A stretch of 64,000 nucleotides of DNA, from NCBI GenBank assembly GCA_947568835.1, contig OX387604.1:23775076-23839075 (forward strand), read 5' to 3'. Position numbers and translations under genes: made by a program. The first letter of the stretch is position 1; each line of letters opens with the position of its first letter. Below are positions 43,646 to 54,618 of this stretch, piece by piece. Under the pieces are notes generated by a model that worked only from the letters and a program-made list of their open reading frames with translations, did no database searches and had not been told where the DNA came from. Source of the stretch: Protonemura montana (Eukaryota > Arthropoda > Insecta > Plecoptera > Nemouridae).

Positions 43646-44122
43646 TAGGTTTTTACCTTTGCATGCAGCTGATCTGAGCGATTGTGTTGGAAACGAGGTT
43701 AGGATTTGTAATCCACGTAAGCCGATCCAAGAGGTACCCGAGTCGGATTGTCTATTCGCATTATTCATGGGTGATGAGCCCGCAGTGCATAAACTTTGTC
43801 CGCAATTTGTTATTGATCGTCCGAAAGATACTTTTTACAGTTCTAAGGATAACTCAGAATGGACTTATAGTGTTGTTAAGCCAACTAAATTGTTGATTAA
43901 ATGTATGCAGAAGCAAGGTGAGATAGATTTGGTCTATACCACCACGATTTCCGGTACTGGTACGTTGCGGTTACAGCCTCAGTGTTCGGCTCTAGCAAAG
44001 GGACACACATTATTGCCTCATTTTAATTCTATCACACATCTTGAACCTTTTGAACAGAAATTCTTTCATCCTCAAGTGACGTTTCGAAACCATGAGGAAC
44101 TTTTAAATACATTGATGGAGCA
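43646..44122 (+). pseudogene. errantivirus-like env, fragment 3 of 4
   Basis: Continues the ectodomain after 27703. Cysteine-rich: several Cys in SDCVGN, RICNP, SDCLFALFMGD, HKLCPQF, LIKCMQKQ and LQPQCS match the conserved disulphide region of F-type Env. Open throughout until element F is inserted at 44123. The frame then continues at 45802. No stop inside this piece. Confidence 0.75.
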
Positions 44123-44269
44123 CCCCCTCGAGGACTATCACCTTACCGTGGTGAGGGGGTTTGTGTGATCCGATGACCCGGGAGGCTCTGCCGGTGGGGA
44201 GGTTTCACTCCCCGTAAGGTCTCCTATATCGGACAGGCTCCCGGCGAGGATCCAGACAAAGAATGGTCC
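44123..44269 (+). ncRNA. HDV-like ribozyme, element F
   Basis: P1 CCCCCTC/GAGGGGG, P2 GGACTA/TGGTCC (one wobble), P3 CACC/GGTG, P4 stems as in A with CCGGT/ATCGG (one wobble). Confidence 0.7.
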
Positions 44270-44325
44270 GGCCGCGCCGCTGTCGCGGGACACGGACTTT
44301 GGTCTAAGGAGGATCTGTGCGCTTA

Positions 44326-45545
44326 CCCGGTGCACAATGCTGGCATTAGGCTGTGCACTGGTGCTTTTAGGACAAGTCCCGTCCCTAGCCTCTACTGCGA
44401 GTCGGGAGAAGCCCCTTTGGCGTCGCGGCGTAACTACCTGCTTGGAAGCTATATCTCCAAGCTACGTGGTATGCCCAAGCATCCATCATTTCAGCCCGTC
44501 TTCATGACACGCGGCAGGGAGCCACAAGACCTGTCGGCATTCGAGCCAAAGAACTCCTCGAGACTCTAGAAATAGAGTTGCCTCCTGTCCTGCCGGTCGG
44601 AACGAGCCGGGTGGCTCCCTGGTCTTTTCCTCAGCCAGTGTGCCTGATGCAACTTAAACAGCACACCAAGGCCCAGACCAGTCCAGCCGTGTTCCGACAA
44701 CTCTTTGGCAGTTTATGCGACACATACAAACACCACACTAAAATCTATACAGATGGCTCTAAGACCAATGCTTCTGTCGGGTGTGCGTTTGCAGTTGGCA
44801 GCACAAACGTGAGCTTCAGGCTCACCTATCTGCACCATTTTTACAGCGGAATTGTTTGCCATCCTCAAAAGCCTCGAACACATCAAACGTGCTCGTCGCA
44901 AACAGTTTATTGTCTGTTCTGACTCTCTGAGCTCACTGCAAGCTTTGTGCCATGCATTCCCCACTGACAATCTCGTTCAAACCATTCAGAACACCTTGGG
45001 AGGGCTTAGCCTGTCAGGGATAGAGGTTCTGCTCTGTTGGCTCCCTGGTCATGCCGGCATTGCTGGCAACGAGCTGGCCGATAGGGCCGCTAAGGAGGCC
45101 ACGGGTAGAGCCAAGGTGGGACTTCCCACTGGTGCCATATTTGGATGTCAGAGGTGTTTTTAAGACAAAAATCGCAGAGAGATGGCAGACGTCCTGGGAC
45201 ACTGTCCTATCTAATAAACTCAGGACCGTCAAGAGGTCCGTCGCAGCCTGGAAGTCGTCGGCCCGTCCTTCTCGACGGGAAGTGGTTGTAACAACCCGGA
45301 TGCGCATTGGTCACAGCTTTCTGTCCCATATCTTCATTCTCAAACGGAAAGAACCACCGATGTGCACCTCATGTGATCAGCCTCTTTCACTCAAACACCT
45401 CCTTATCGAGTGTGCTGAACACCACCAGTTGCGAACAATTCTGAAGCTTCCTGGAAGCATGCAAGAGGCATTGAGAGACGATGCCTGCTCTGTCGATCTA
45501 GTGCTCCAGTTTTTAAAAGAGACTGGTTTTTATGATAGGATTTAA
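44326..45545 (+). pseudogene. element F ORF2 remnant (RT thumb, RNase H, CCHC end)
   Basis: Frames alternate: 44330-44569 (HNAGIRLCTGAFRTSPVPS), 44578-44840 with the first RNase H strand (IYTDGSKTNASVGCAF), 44852-45160 (FAILKSLEHI, SDSLSSLQAL, WLPGHAGIAGNELADRAAK), 45140-45545 with the end finger (MCTSCDQPLSLKHLLIEC). At least three frameshifts. Supports classification with A-C but with clear divergence. Confidence 0.8.
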
Positions 45546-45801
45546 TTTTAACTCCAACTTTAAGAGTCACTAGCAAATGGTCTTTTTAAATACTATGCAC
45601 TTTTTATAGTGTATCATTTGATTCTTTTCGCAAGTATTTGTAAAGAATGCGTTAAGAACGAATTTTATTTTATTTTATTTTATTTTAACACATTGACTTA
45701 GAAAGACTTCATGTCTATCTTAAAACATCTTAACTCCTTATCATGTATCCGGCACAAATAGCCTGGTTGCTGATGTGCCACTAAACCCCACAATAATAAT
45801 A

Positions 45802-46185
45802 ATTGAAGGAGCACTCGACATCGGATATTACTTTCGAGAATGTGGTTACTTCATTATTGAATGACACATTGAAACAGAGTCCTACAGCGACTGGTATATT
45901 ATGATACAGGGTGTTCAAGATATGTTGTTTACGTTAGCAGAATCACGGCGCGTGGGGTGGTTGCGAGGCCAACTTTTCTTACGGTCTAGGCGCTACAATC
46001 GTCTTAGTCTTATTCGGACTGTGTGGTTACGTCATTATTCAACGCTTTATCTCGAGCAGGAAGGTTAACGGTTTCCTTATCCACCACCAGTGACAGTCAT
46101 AGCTCATCCCTGTGAGGTAGTCAACCCGCCAGTCGAGGATGATTCTTGGCTCAAAGCCACAGTTGAAGCGAGTAGTGCTTTATGA
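45802..46185 (+). pseudogene. errantivirus-like env, fragment 4 of 4, TM and tail
   Basis: Resumes the frame of 43646-44122 after element F. A TGA appears near 45899 and frames shift. A hydrophobic membrane-spanning segment is read at about 45986-46050 (GATIVLVLFGLCGYVII), followed by a basic stop-transfer and a cytoplasmic tail ending with the stop at 46183-46185. Membrane anchor at the C-terminus fits a type I fusion glycoprotein. Inactive. Confidence 0.65.
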
Positions 46186-46515
46186 CTATCGCGACAGGCA
46201 CCAGTTCAAGCCATTCATTTCCTTCGTGGGTGATTTTCCCTGTACCAGGACATACAATGTCACCTTCTTACATACAATGTCCTCCTTTATCAAATGAAGT
46301 CCCTGCTTGTTGCAGGAGGGAGCAATTTTTTGAGGTTCAGCCTCGTATCTTAAAGTAAAATATTGATAGTTGGATATCAAGTTTAATTGGGTAGTTTAGT
46401 ATTAGTTGGGTAATCGATGACGGATAGTTGGTGATAGTAGTCTTCGATGGGGTAGTTTCCCTTTGTTTTACGCTTTACTTAGAGCAACCCACGCACAGTC
46501 GTGAGTGTGCCATAT
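46186..46515 (+). repeat. env 3' flank, PPT-like run and LTR-like sequence, part 1
   Basis: After the env stop, a purine run GCAGGAGGGAGCAA at about 46310-46323 precedes sequence homologous to the inverted copy at 1956-2950. Interrupted at 46515 by the gag-only LTR element. Confidence 0.55.
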
Positions 46516-46825
46516 TGTTACGACCAAAATTTAGACTGTTGCTTATGCTAGGCCGAAAGATCTCGCTTGGCAATGTGAGAGGTCGTAACTTGCCGGGATA
46601 TAATTTAGACTCTACTTGGAAAGAAAGGAATATAATAATGTGCTCACCAAATCCGTATTACACAATCAGGTCCGTTCCACCCGGGAGCTGGTTCCTCTCT
46701 GATACACTTCCTGACCACATGAATACAGCTGGGCCATCTGGATATTGCTGACGCTTATCGTGCTAATTCCTACCTGCACGCGACAGCTCACCTAAGCACC
46801 AAATGCAATCATGCAGTCTGCAACA
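46516..46825 (-). repeat. 3' LTR of gag-only element
   Basis: 310 bp, differing from the other LTR at roughly ten positions by eye, including the TGTTACG/TGTTTCG start. Confidence 0.9.
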
Positions 46826-47074
46826 CTCCCCCACCTTAGATGAAATCGTCCCGATTTGAGGAACACTTACATCCAAAAATAAGGGGGGGAAAAGCTACTC
46901 AGAAAATGCACCCCAAAGTTCCCGTCCCACCATGCACTTTCCTTTGTTTATTTGCTTCCATTTAAATTGTACACAATTTTAAATACCGACCCAACGTCGT
47001 TAACTTACCCTTATATAGAAACTACAGAACATATCAGTCCAAAAATCCTTAATCCAAAATACCCCTTCAAAATC

Positions 47075-49303
47075 CTATCCCCATATCCCCCTATCGTGGC
47101 CCTCCAAGTCTCTCCTAATGCCTGTGCTTATGGAAGTTATAAATGACTGAAGCCAGTTTGCCGAGCTCCCGTTGTCATGTCTCCTTCGATCACGTTCGAC
47201 TCTTGACCAACTTGATGCCTCGTTCCAATGCCCGTGATTGACTCCTTCTCCCTGCTGTTGTTGCCTGGGATCCCGATTTGAGCGCCCATCGTGTCGCGCG
47301 GTTCCTTGATGTTGGCACCAGTCTTGCCCTTGAAGAACTCCTCGCGCTATGGCTTCGCGCACCTCGACTTTGAACGAGTGTCGCTGTTTCTCCAAAGTCA
47401 GCTCCAGTAGCGGAGAGACAGCGCGTTCCACATTTTCGACCGGCTCCCGAACAGCCACCTTATTGCTTTTTAAGTCCGGAGTCTCCTCCTCCAGTCCTCC
47501 ATGCCTATAAGGCTGAGCACATTGTTCATGCCTATGACCTCTACCCCCACAATTTCCACACAGCATATCGTATCCAGTCTTAGAATTTTGCTGGAAGTGC
47601 TGGGGAGAGGAATTTCCTCCCATTGGACCATTGCCATATGCTGGTTGGTTCATTGGGCCGAAATTTCCATTTTGTGGGCCTAATCCTCCTTGGTATTGTT
47701 GAGGATATATTGGGACGTAAGCGAATCGTGGTTGGTATCCTGCCCCCATGGGTAGGTTCCAGTTCGTAGGCGCCAAATTACTGTATTGTGGCATGCACAT
47801 TTGATTGCCGAAAGCTGGTGTTTGCTGGTTGGCCCTGACTCGTGGGTCGAACCCCTGTCGCATATTAAAACTCTGTCCCCCGTTTTGGTAGTTAACAATC
47901 TGATTTCTGGTCTCGTGATTGTTGATTTCCTGTGCTTTAAAAGTTGGGAAAATAATTTTATGGCCTCCCGCCACATACTCATTCTTTTCCTCGACTTCTG
48001 CCACATTGACTGCCATTTCAAAAGTTGGAGGTTCCTTCGAAAGAACATATCGCTTTAAACTCCCTCGTATTCCGTGCAAAAATTGGTTCCTCAACGTTTC
48101 ATCATAAATTTTCCGTCTGATTCTATTTTCGGTTTCATCGTCCCCTACTCGCAACAAACCCCGACCTTCCACTGCTAGCCTGGCAGCATATGCTTTGACT
48201 GATTCGCCCCCTTTCTGCGTACAATTCCTAAATTTCTGTTCTACAAACTCAGGAAACTCTCTTTTCCTGAATCTTTCCACCAAAAATTCTCTCAACTTAT
48301 CCCACGTCAACCGTTCGAGAAGTTCCTCTTTCACAGCGACATAATCTCTTGCCTGCCCTCTAAGTTTTAACTTAGCTATCGCTACTTTTTTGTAACCGTC
48401 CCAACCACCTAATTCTCCCGCAATCGAAATTCCGTCCAAAAATGTTCCCACAGGTTGAGACCCAGGCTCTCCCGAAAATGACTCTATCATCGCCATCGTT
48501 CCTAAAATGTCAGATGCCTGTGTAATTCCAGCGTCTATTTCCGCTCTACTTTCAGCCCTACTTTCATCCCTACTAGCAGCCCTACTTTCAACATTATTAT
48601 TAAATTCCGGGAGGACCAGTTCTTGTTCGTCTGCTTGTGGTGGGAAAATTTTAATACCACAAAATTCACGTCTCCGTCTTCTTTTCCTCTCTCTCCTCGT
48701 CTCTAGAGCCACTGAAATGTCTGCAGATACTGTTGCGACAGCTAGTACGTTAGAATTTTTTCTACCACCCAAAAATCTACCTACCCTCTCTCTCTCTGGA
48801 CATGCCAATGCAAAGTGCCCAACCCTGTTACAAATATAGCACCTTGGCCTGCCCCATACTGACCTCTGACGAGCCCTGTCCTGCCCCTGATCTGGCTGAA
48901 CCCGCAATTGCACGTCAATAAGCTCCTGCTGCCTCAAAGCCTCGTTCGACTGCTGGTCCTGTGCCTGATTTCCCGTCTGCCTATCGAAACCATTAGTAAG
49001 CCCCTCCTCGGAACCCCTTTTACTGGACCGATCCCTAGGCCTGAAATTCTGCTGCACAGGATCTTGCGCCTGTATTGCATAGATAAGTGCCGCCCTCAAC
49101 TCCGCCAGGCCCTCCTTAAACTCTTTACGACTCACAGACTGCTCATCACTCTCAACATGATTCCTTTCCGTCTGCAAAACCTCCCCAGGGCTTGCTATGT
49201 CCTCCAACCTTCCCGGAAGCATTCCCAACGACGACTCTACCCTGCAAACATTTTCCAATAGCCCCTCGACGGTATCGTTCCTCAACATGTCCACTTTTTG
49301 CAT
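47075..49303 (-). CDS. Gag polyprotein of the LTR element
   Basis: 742 residues from ATG 49303 (an in-frame GTG at 49387 lies upstream). A first CCHC knuckle sits early (~154, CYICNRVGHFALAC), followed by an Arg-rich run and SRAESRAE repeats. A Ty3/gypsy capsid-like region then spans ~263-420 (IESFSGEPGSQPVGTFLD, WDGYKKVAIAKLKLRGQA, FRNCTQKGGESVKAYAARL). A Gln/Gly/Asn-rich stretch leads to a second knuckle (~580, CGNCGGRGHRHEQC). A knuckle before the capsid is unusual; a fusion of two gag pieces is possible. Single open frame; probably mobilised in trans by an autonomous relative. Confidence 0.85.
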   Translation of the reverse strand: MQKVDMLRNDTVEGLLENVCRVESSLGMLPGRLEDIASPGEVLQTERNHVESDEQSVSRKEFKEGLAELRAALIYAIQAQDPVQQNFRPRDRSSKRGSEEGLTNGFDRQTGNQAQDQQSNEALRQQELIDVQLRVQPDQGQDRARQRSVWGRPRCYICNRVGHFALACPERERVGRFLGGRKNSNVLAVATVSADISVALETRRERKRRRRREFCGIKIFPPQADEQELVLPEFNNNVESRAASRDESRAESRAEIDAGITQASDILGTMAMIESFSGEPGSQPVGTFLDGISIAGELGGWDGYKKVAIAKLKLRGQARDYVAVKEELLERLTWDKLREFLVERFRKREFPEFVEQKFRNCTQKGGESVKAYAARLAVEGRGLLRVGDDETENRIRRKIYDETLRNQFLHGIRGSLKRYVLSKEPPTFEMAVNVAEVEEKNEYVAGGHKIIFPTFKAQEINNHETRNQIVNYQNGGQSFNMRQGFDPRVRANQQTPAFGNQMCMPQYSNLAPTNWNLPMGAGYQPRFAYVPIYPQQYQGGLGPQNGNFGPMNQPAYGNGPMGGNSSPQHFQQNSKTGYDMLCGNCGGRGHRHEQCAQPYRHGGLEEETPDLKSNKVAVREPVENVERAVSPLLELTLEKQRHSFKVEVREAIARGVLQGQDWCQHQGTARHDGRSNRDPRQQQQGEGVNHGHWNEASSWSRVERDRRRHDNGSSANWLQSFITSISTGIRRDLEGHDRGIWG

Positions 49304-49440
49304 CAAGCTGGGTACCAACCCTTTTAAGACATGCTGCACCCGCCTTAAAACATTGAGAGAGAAACCACCAGCCGTGAACCAAACCACTCAATTTTGAACC
49401 TGCCCAATAAATTTTGAAAATGCCCGGCAACTCTACCATT

Positions 49441-49750
49441 TGTTTCGACCAGAATTTAGACTGTTGCTTATGCTAGGCCGAAAGATCTCGCTTTGCAATG
49501 TGAGAGGTCGTAACTTGCCGGGATGTAATTTAGACTCTACTTGGAAAGAAAGGAATATAATAATGTGCTCACCAAATCCGTAATACACAATCAGGACCGT
49601 TCCACCCGGGAGCTGGTTTCTCTCTGATGCACTTCCTGACCACATGAATACAGCTGGGCCATCTGGATATTGCTGACGCTTATCGTGCAAAGTCCTACCT
49701 GCACGCGACAGCTCACCTAAGCACCAAATGCAATCATGCAGTTCGCAACA
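49441..49750 (-). repeat. 5' LTR of gag-only element
   Basis: 310 bp, pairs with 46516-46825. Confidence 0.9.
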
Positions 49751-49754
49751 ATAT

Positions 49755-50433
49755 TATGACTTGGCATTCCTTCGTTAGAATTATACATTTAGAATATGGA
49801 ATTCCTTTTAATTCAGCATAAGGTCATATCGTTCCTTTTCATAATATTCAATATACCAATGTTTTATACTAACACATTCCTGTGGATTGTATTGCGGGTC
49901 CCGCATGCAGTAACACTAAACCTCAATCCAAGCGTAAATGCCTCAAATATCCCCCATGCAGATTCAATTTAATTTAAATTCACATAATTTTCTCTTGACC
50001 ACTAGAAATTAGTCATGTGCTGGCACTCAGCCGATAGCAACTCTGGTTGCATACACAGAACATGTTACTGCTGTTTATGAAATTTCGCAGGTCACATCAT
50101 GTCATCGTCACCATCACCATCATCACTTTCATCACCTAACGAGCACGAGTACGAGTTGATCACAGCATCCAGGCTGATCGAGCTCAAGTTACACACCAAA
50201 CTTTGCGGCGCGAGTCCGAGATTGCACACCGTCCAGTGTCACATGTACCAGAGCAACGAGGGCGTCGGCGTTGGCTGCGCCTGTTTGAGGGCGGAAGGGA
50301 CGACGAGATCGTGATCGGTCGACAAAGACGCCGCAACATGATAAAACCATATAAAATGTATTGCGGTAGTTATTGAAAGTAAGGTCTCGCGTGTGTCGAA
50401 TAAGAAGTTGAACCAGACTTTATTATGTACGCC
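49755..50433 (+). repeat. env-element LTR-like sequence, part 2
   Basis: Continuation of 46186-46515 beyond the gag-only element; matches the reverse complement of 2750-1956. It contains a 71-codon open frame (50099-50314, STPS-rich start, HEYELITASRLIELKLH) that is disrupted in the inverted copy, so it is not called a gene. Homology ends at GTACGCCAAT. Confidence 0.55.
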
Positions 50434-50784
50434 AATTGAACTTTACAAATGGTTCATAGTTAATGCTCAGTTAAATGCTCGGTCATTGTTTCACTTTATA
50501 CATTTCATCCATTTCATCATGAGTTTTGTGAGTTTTCTCACATTGTGACTAAATGATACAAAGTGTTAACGTATCAATCCAATCGGAATTACATTAATTG
50601 TATTAATTGTGTAACGTAATGCCGCATCCTTTGCAATTATTCATTCACTTTACTTACGACTTATTCATTGTTACAATCTCCTGTTTATACATTTCGTTCA
50701 TTGTTTATTCGATTTATTGATTGATTGATTTATTGTTACTATTTTAAGTTGGGACTTAACATAATTGGGTTTGATTTATATTAC

Positions 50785-51185
50785 CGTTGAGTGTAGGTTA
50801 TAGGTAGAGTTTCAACGTCAATGTTACAGTCTCTGCGTGAAAAATGACTACCTTACCGACAAAAATGCAGAGTACCGGAAGTTCACGTTAAGTGGAGCCA
50901 CTGTAACATGAAATTTAATTTCGATATTTACAGTAGGTTACTCGCTTATGAATATCGTTACGTGTATATCAATCGTTGAGGTAAACATTGATGAAGATTT
51001 TTTGAGCATGAAAAGTTTCAAAAGTGAGTTAACCTACGAGAAATATCGAAATTAAAATTCATACGACAGTGGCTACACTTAACGTGATTGTCCGGTACTC
51101 TGCATTTTTGTCGGTAAGGTAGTCATTTTCCACGCAGAGACTTTAACATTGACGTTGAAACTCTACCTATAACCTACACTCAACG
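50785..51185. mobile_element. foldback MITE, copy 1
   Basis: 401 bp that is nearly a complete inverted repeat: it starts CGTTGAGTGTAGGTTATAGG and ends with its complement. 7-bp target duplication ATATTAC on both sides (50778-50784, 51186-51192). No coding. 50434-50777 before it is AT-rich with nothing recognised. Confidence 0.85.
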
Positions 51186-51492
51186 ATATTACTATAATTA
51201 TATGGCTGGAAAGGAACCTAAATATCTAACTAGCATACTAAAATCACAGAACGAAACGGCTGTACCATTCAATATTTACAAATAGAAATAACTTAAATTC
51301 ACTTAAACTCACAAATTCACCTGAATATTACAGGTTAACTAAATATCACGCCATAGTGCTAAATTTTTTTAAAAACTTTTTCTCCTTGTTCAAAACGTCT
51401 CGCAGAAAAGAGTACCTCTTTTCCTGTCGAAGGGGTGGCGAATGTACCAACTACAGTTGATGCAGTACCATCACCAAATATCATAGTACCAC

Positions 51493-54400
51493 CTTAGAGA
51501 AAATAATACGGGTAGGGTAGAGCCGTACAGTCTGTGTTAAAGTTTCTGTCAACTTTTTGGACCTTCTTTGGCATCACACCATGATCGCAGCAGTCGTTTG
51601 GGGTGCCAGCAGCTAGCGATTGAGGGATTTTAGTGGCACTGCCTAGGAACTACATGACTACCTTACCGACTCGGCTCAGGCTATGTCAGAAAATGCGGTA
51701 TTTGTGAGCCTGTCGGCGGGATCGCGATTGCCAGGTAGCGAAAAGGGTGTGCTATTTTTAGAAGCGGGTAGCAACCATTCTGTTCACCAGTTCCAAACTG
51801 GCAGCACAAAACCACCTGCGTGAGACGATACCAAATGGACACATGGACTCTGTGACTTGAAACAAGGAAATCCAGATGGTTACTTTTAATCTTAAGAGAT
51901 ATTTAACATCAGGCTCATTCAGATTCGTTACTTGTTTGATATAAAAGTGGAATTTAATCTTTGACTGCGGTATTTTCTTTCTGCAACTAATTGTTTAAAA
52001 AATTCTAAATCTGAAACATTTTAATAGGTTTCTGGATGACGTTTCATTTTTAAGTGTTATGCTATAAAATTGCGACTTATGAAATAGATAATCAACAGAA
52101 ATAATCCGATCCCTTCAGTTGCTGTCACAAATTAGTGCGAATTTGTTTCTCAAGGTACAGGAAAAATAAAGTATGCCCGAGGCAAAGGTGAAAACGGAAT
52201 TCCTTTTGTTTCTTCTGAGCAGGTATTCGACGCGAACCAGTGTTGTTTATCCAACTGACTTGTCAAAGCGACAGGGCAGGGTAAAACTGACTGATAAACG
52301 GCGAGAAAGAGTGAGTTGTGCACTGAACGATGCCCCCACACCGATTAAGGTTTACAAGTGGTGGACACTGACATGGACGCACGAAAGACTCACATGGACT
52401 CACGTGTGTCGTAAGTTTTTAAGTTTTTGGTTTGCCCGATCGGCTTCCGGAAGGGAAGAATGTTGCCTAGGTCGAGAGAGTTTCTGAGAATCTATTGGTG
52501 TCTTTGCCCGAGGCGTTGGCTCGCGTAGTTTCCTTGATGTCCATCCACACTCTTTCCTGATTTTCACTAAAATTAAGTGACGGAAAGCGAATTGTCGATG
52601 TGAAAGACAGGGACCGTCCGAGAGCCAGTCAGGGTAAAAACATTCAACCTCGTGAGTCACTGCGTCCAGTATCCTTTCCATCAGTCGTGGTTCATGAAAT
52701 GTTCGTTGCGTCACATTAACGTAGGTTTGAAGTGCAAGTCTTGAAACGTCAGTCATCATGTCGGTCGGGGGGCATAATCCACCCAAGTCGTTTTTGTCTT
52801 TGTAAAATAGAATTTAGAATTTTAGAATAAATTGCAGATCTTGATTTGGTTTGACCATGTTGATTTGGCATTGATCACATTTTAACTTTCTGATGCAAAT
52901 CCTTGCGACATAGCCAGAAAAGTACCTAATTGTATTTGCCTCGAGAGACACGGCAGGATCAGATTCAATGCCTGGCAAGTCAACAGAGCTGTAATTTTTG
53001 TCAAAAACTGACTGATGGGCCAAGTAATCCTCCTCACTTAACTCGGTCTCGTCTATCAACTCGTCAGTCTCTAGCCGAGATAGATTCTCGTCCATGGTCG
53101 GAATGTCAACGACGGAGTTCTCAACTTAATCGTGGCCAGGAAGATCGATGGTCTCAATTGGACACTCAGTATCAAGGAAATCCTCTCCGTTATCAGGAAT
53201 GATAACAGTATCCTCTGAACTCGGCATGATGGTCAATAAGTTGACATCATTGTCTTGCCTACAATTTGTGTTCGATGACTTCGACACTCTACTGCATTGC
53301 AATGATGGCCACCAAAAAGCGAATCAACTGCCGAGTCGTTGGATTGCGATCGAGTCCACCACGAGCTCGAATCATCGAAAACAAACACTCAATGGGATCT
53401 TGGTTCAAGCGAGCATTGAGGAGGAAATAATAACCCTCTGCTTTCAAATCATTTCACAATTCAAGGATAGCGCGGATGGTATTTCTGAGCCCTACGAAGC
53501 AAGGGGGATAAAGCCTGTTCCGCGATGTCCGTTTGACGCTGTTCAGTGCGTCAAAGAGATTATTGAGGAAGCCTATGAATTTAGCAGTGGACGATGCAGT
53601 TCTCGATTTTAACTCTCCGGTGTTTACTCTCAACGTGTTTATCAACGCCGCCATTGACCCCGAGAGCTCTTGGACAGCCAGTTTCACAGACATTCTGTTA
53701 AATTTAATACGTGCAATGTGTCGAGTGCTTAACTTAACATTGTCTCTAGCAAAGTTTGATCCCTGGTTTATGACATAAGCATCTCGCACATAGCGCCAAG
53801 ACACTTGCTGGACAACACCGTCTAGCGCGACAAAGAAATCTTTGCTGATCAAATTGTTTCTGATGCTTTTGAACAAATGTGGCACGTCGTAAAGAGCATA
53901 TATTTTACGACCAATTGGGTGTTTGAAAAATTGTTCGCCAAGCTCCAGATTCAACTTGTTCATTAGAGATTGGTAGTTCGACCCCTGGTCATATGTGAAA
54001 GCACGACCTCGCACCCGCTTCAAATAGGGCTATGATATTTTGTTTCACTAATTTCAAAATATCATCCCCATGGACACATTTGTGCCAGCCACAGGAAATG
54101 CCTAAAGCATCTTGTAACCAAGATTAAGGCCTTAACAAATCGCATATTCAGTTAACAGAATTCATCAAATGTTGGGAATAAGATTGACTCCACAAATAAG
54201 TAAATATATCTGTTTTATGCATAATATGTGTGGAGTACGTTTTACCGCATTGTGAGTAAAGGTCGCTTTTACCGAAACCACTCTCAGCTAGTATTTGAAA
54301 ACGCAGGTAAAACGGGGGCCTTATATTTCGCTAGTCTGCTAAGCAAAAAGATTACAATTGTTTGTGATTCTGAGTTTCTAAAAATAGTAAACCTTTCGAG

Positions 54401-54611
54401 CTCACCAGATGTACCTGGCTCGACCCAAAGAATTTATTTCTTAGTTAGCCTCAGGCACGTCGATAAAGAAGTCATAAAGTTACTAGCAATCACCGTTTGG
54501 CGCCACCGTCGAATACTACGCCCTAGCGTCATACCAGAACACCAACCTCAATCGGGCAGAAACTCGCCCTATCCTTATACAGCTCTACCCTACCGTATTA
54601 TTTTCTCTAAG
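51493..54611 (-). mobile_element. P-element-like DNA transposon, decayed
   Basis: Inverted ends CTTAGAGAAAATAATACGG (51493) and its complement ending CTCTAAG (54611), flanked by GTACCAC and GTACCAT. Minus strand: 54023-53454 encodes P/THAP9-type transposase core (YDQGSNYQSLM, KIYALYDVPHLFKSIRNNL, VSWRYVRDAY, MSVKLAVQELSGSMAALI), 53095-52814 a later piece (IRYFSGYVARICIRKLKCDQC), 52786-52400 a possible further piece. Frameshifts separate them, for example just upstream of 54023. No THAP finger found. Dead copy. Confidence 0.7.
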
Positions 54612-54618
54612 GTACCAT

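Larger units (their letters stand above)
44123..45801 (+). mobile_element. internally deleted I/Ingi-like element F
   Basis: Imperfect 13-bp target duplication ATTGATGGAGCAC / ATTGAAGGAGCAC on either side. It keeps the 5' ribozyme and ~205 bp of 5' sequence, then jumps at about 44325 to the C-terminal part of ORF2. gag, endonuclease and most of RT are missing. The 3' end has the stem-loop GGCACA/TGTGCC and an AAT tail instead of ATTC. A distinct subfamily from A-C. Confidence 0.8.
46516..49750 (-). mobile_element. gag-only (non-autonomous) LTR retrotransposon
   Basis: Two 310-bp LTRs (46516-46825, 49441-49750) beginning TGTT.CGACC and ending GCAACA, 4-bp target duplication ATAT (46512-46515, 49751-49754). 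On the minus strand: primer-site-like TGGTAGAGTTGCCGGGCA two bases inside the 5' LTR, one long gag ORF, and a polypurine tract AGGTGGGGGAG next to the 3' LTR. No protease, RT or integrase is present and there is no room for them (internal region 2.6 kb). Confidence 0.9.

Noticed and set aside
5539..46185. A functional env gene spliced across the insertions
   Set aside because: In-frame stops at 5902 and about 27076, frame changes near 27378 and after 45899, and introns of 16-21 kb made of younger transposons rule it out; it is a dissected pseudogene.
50099..50314. 71-codon open frame in the LTR-like block as a small gene
   Set aside because: The homologous inverted copy has repeat expansions and frame breaks there, so coding is not conserved.
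53148..53612. Plus-strand 154-codon frame within the P-like element
   Set aside because: It overlaps the minus-strand transposase core motifs in antisense and has no motif of its own.
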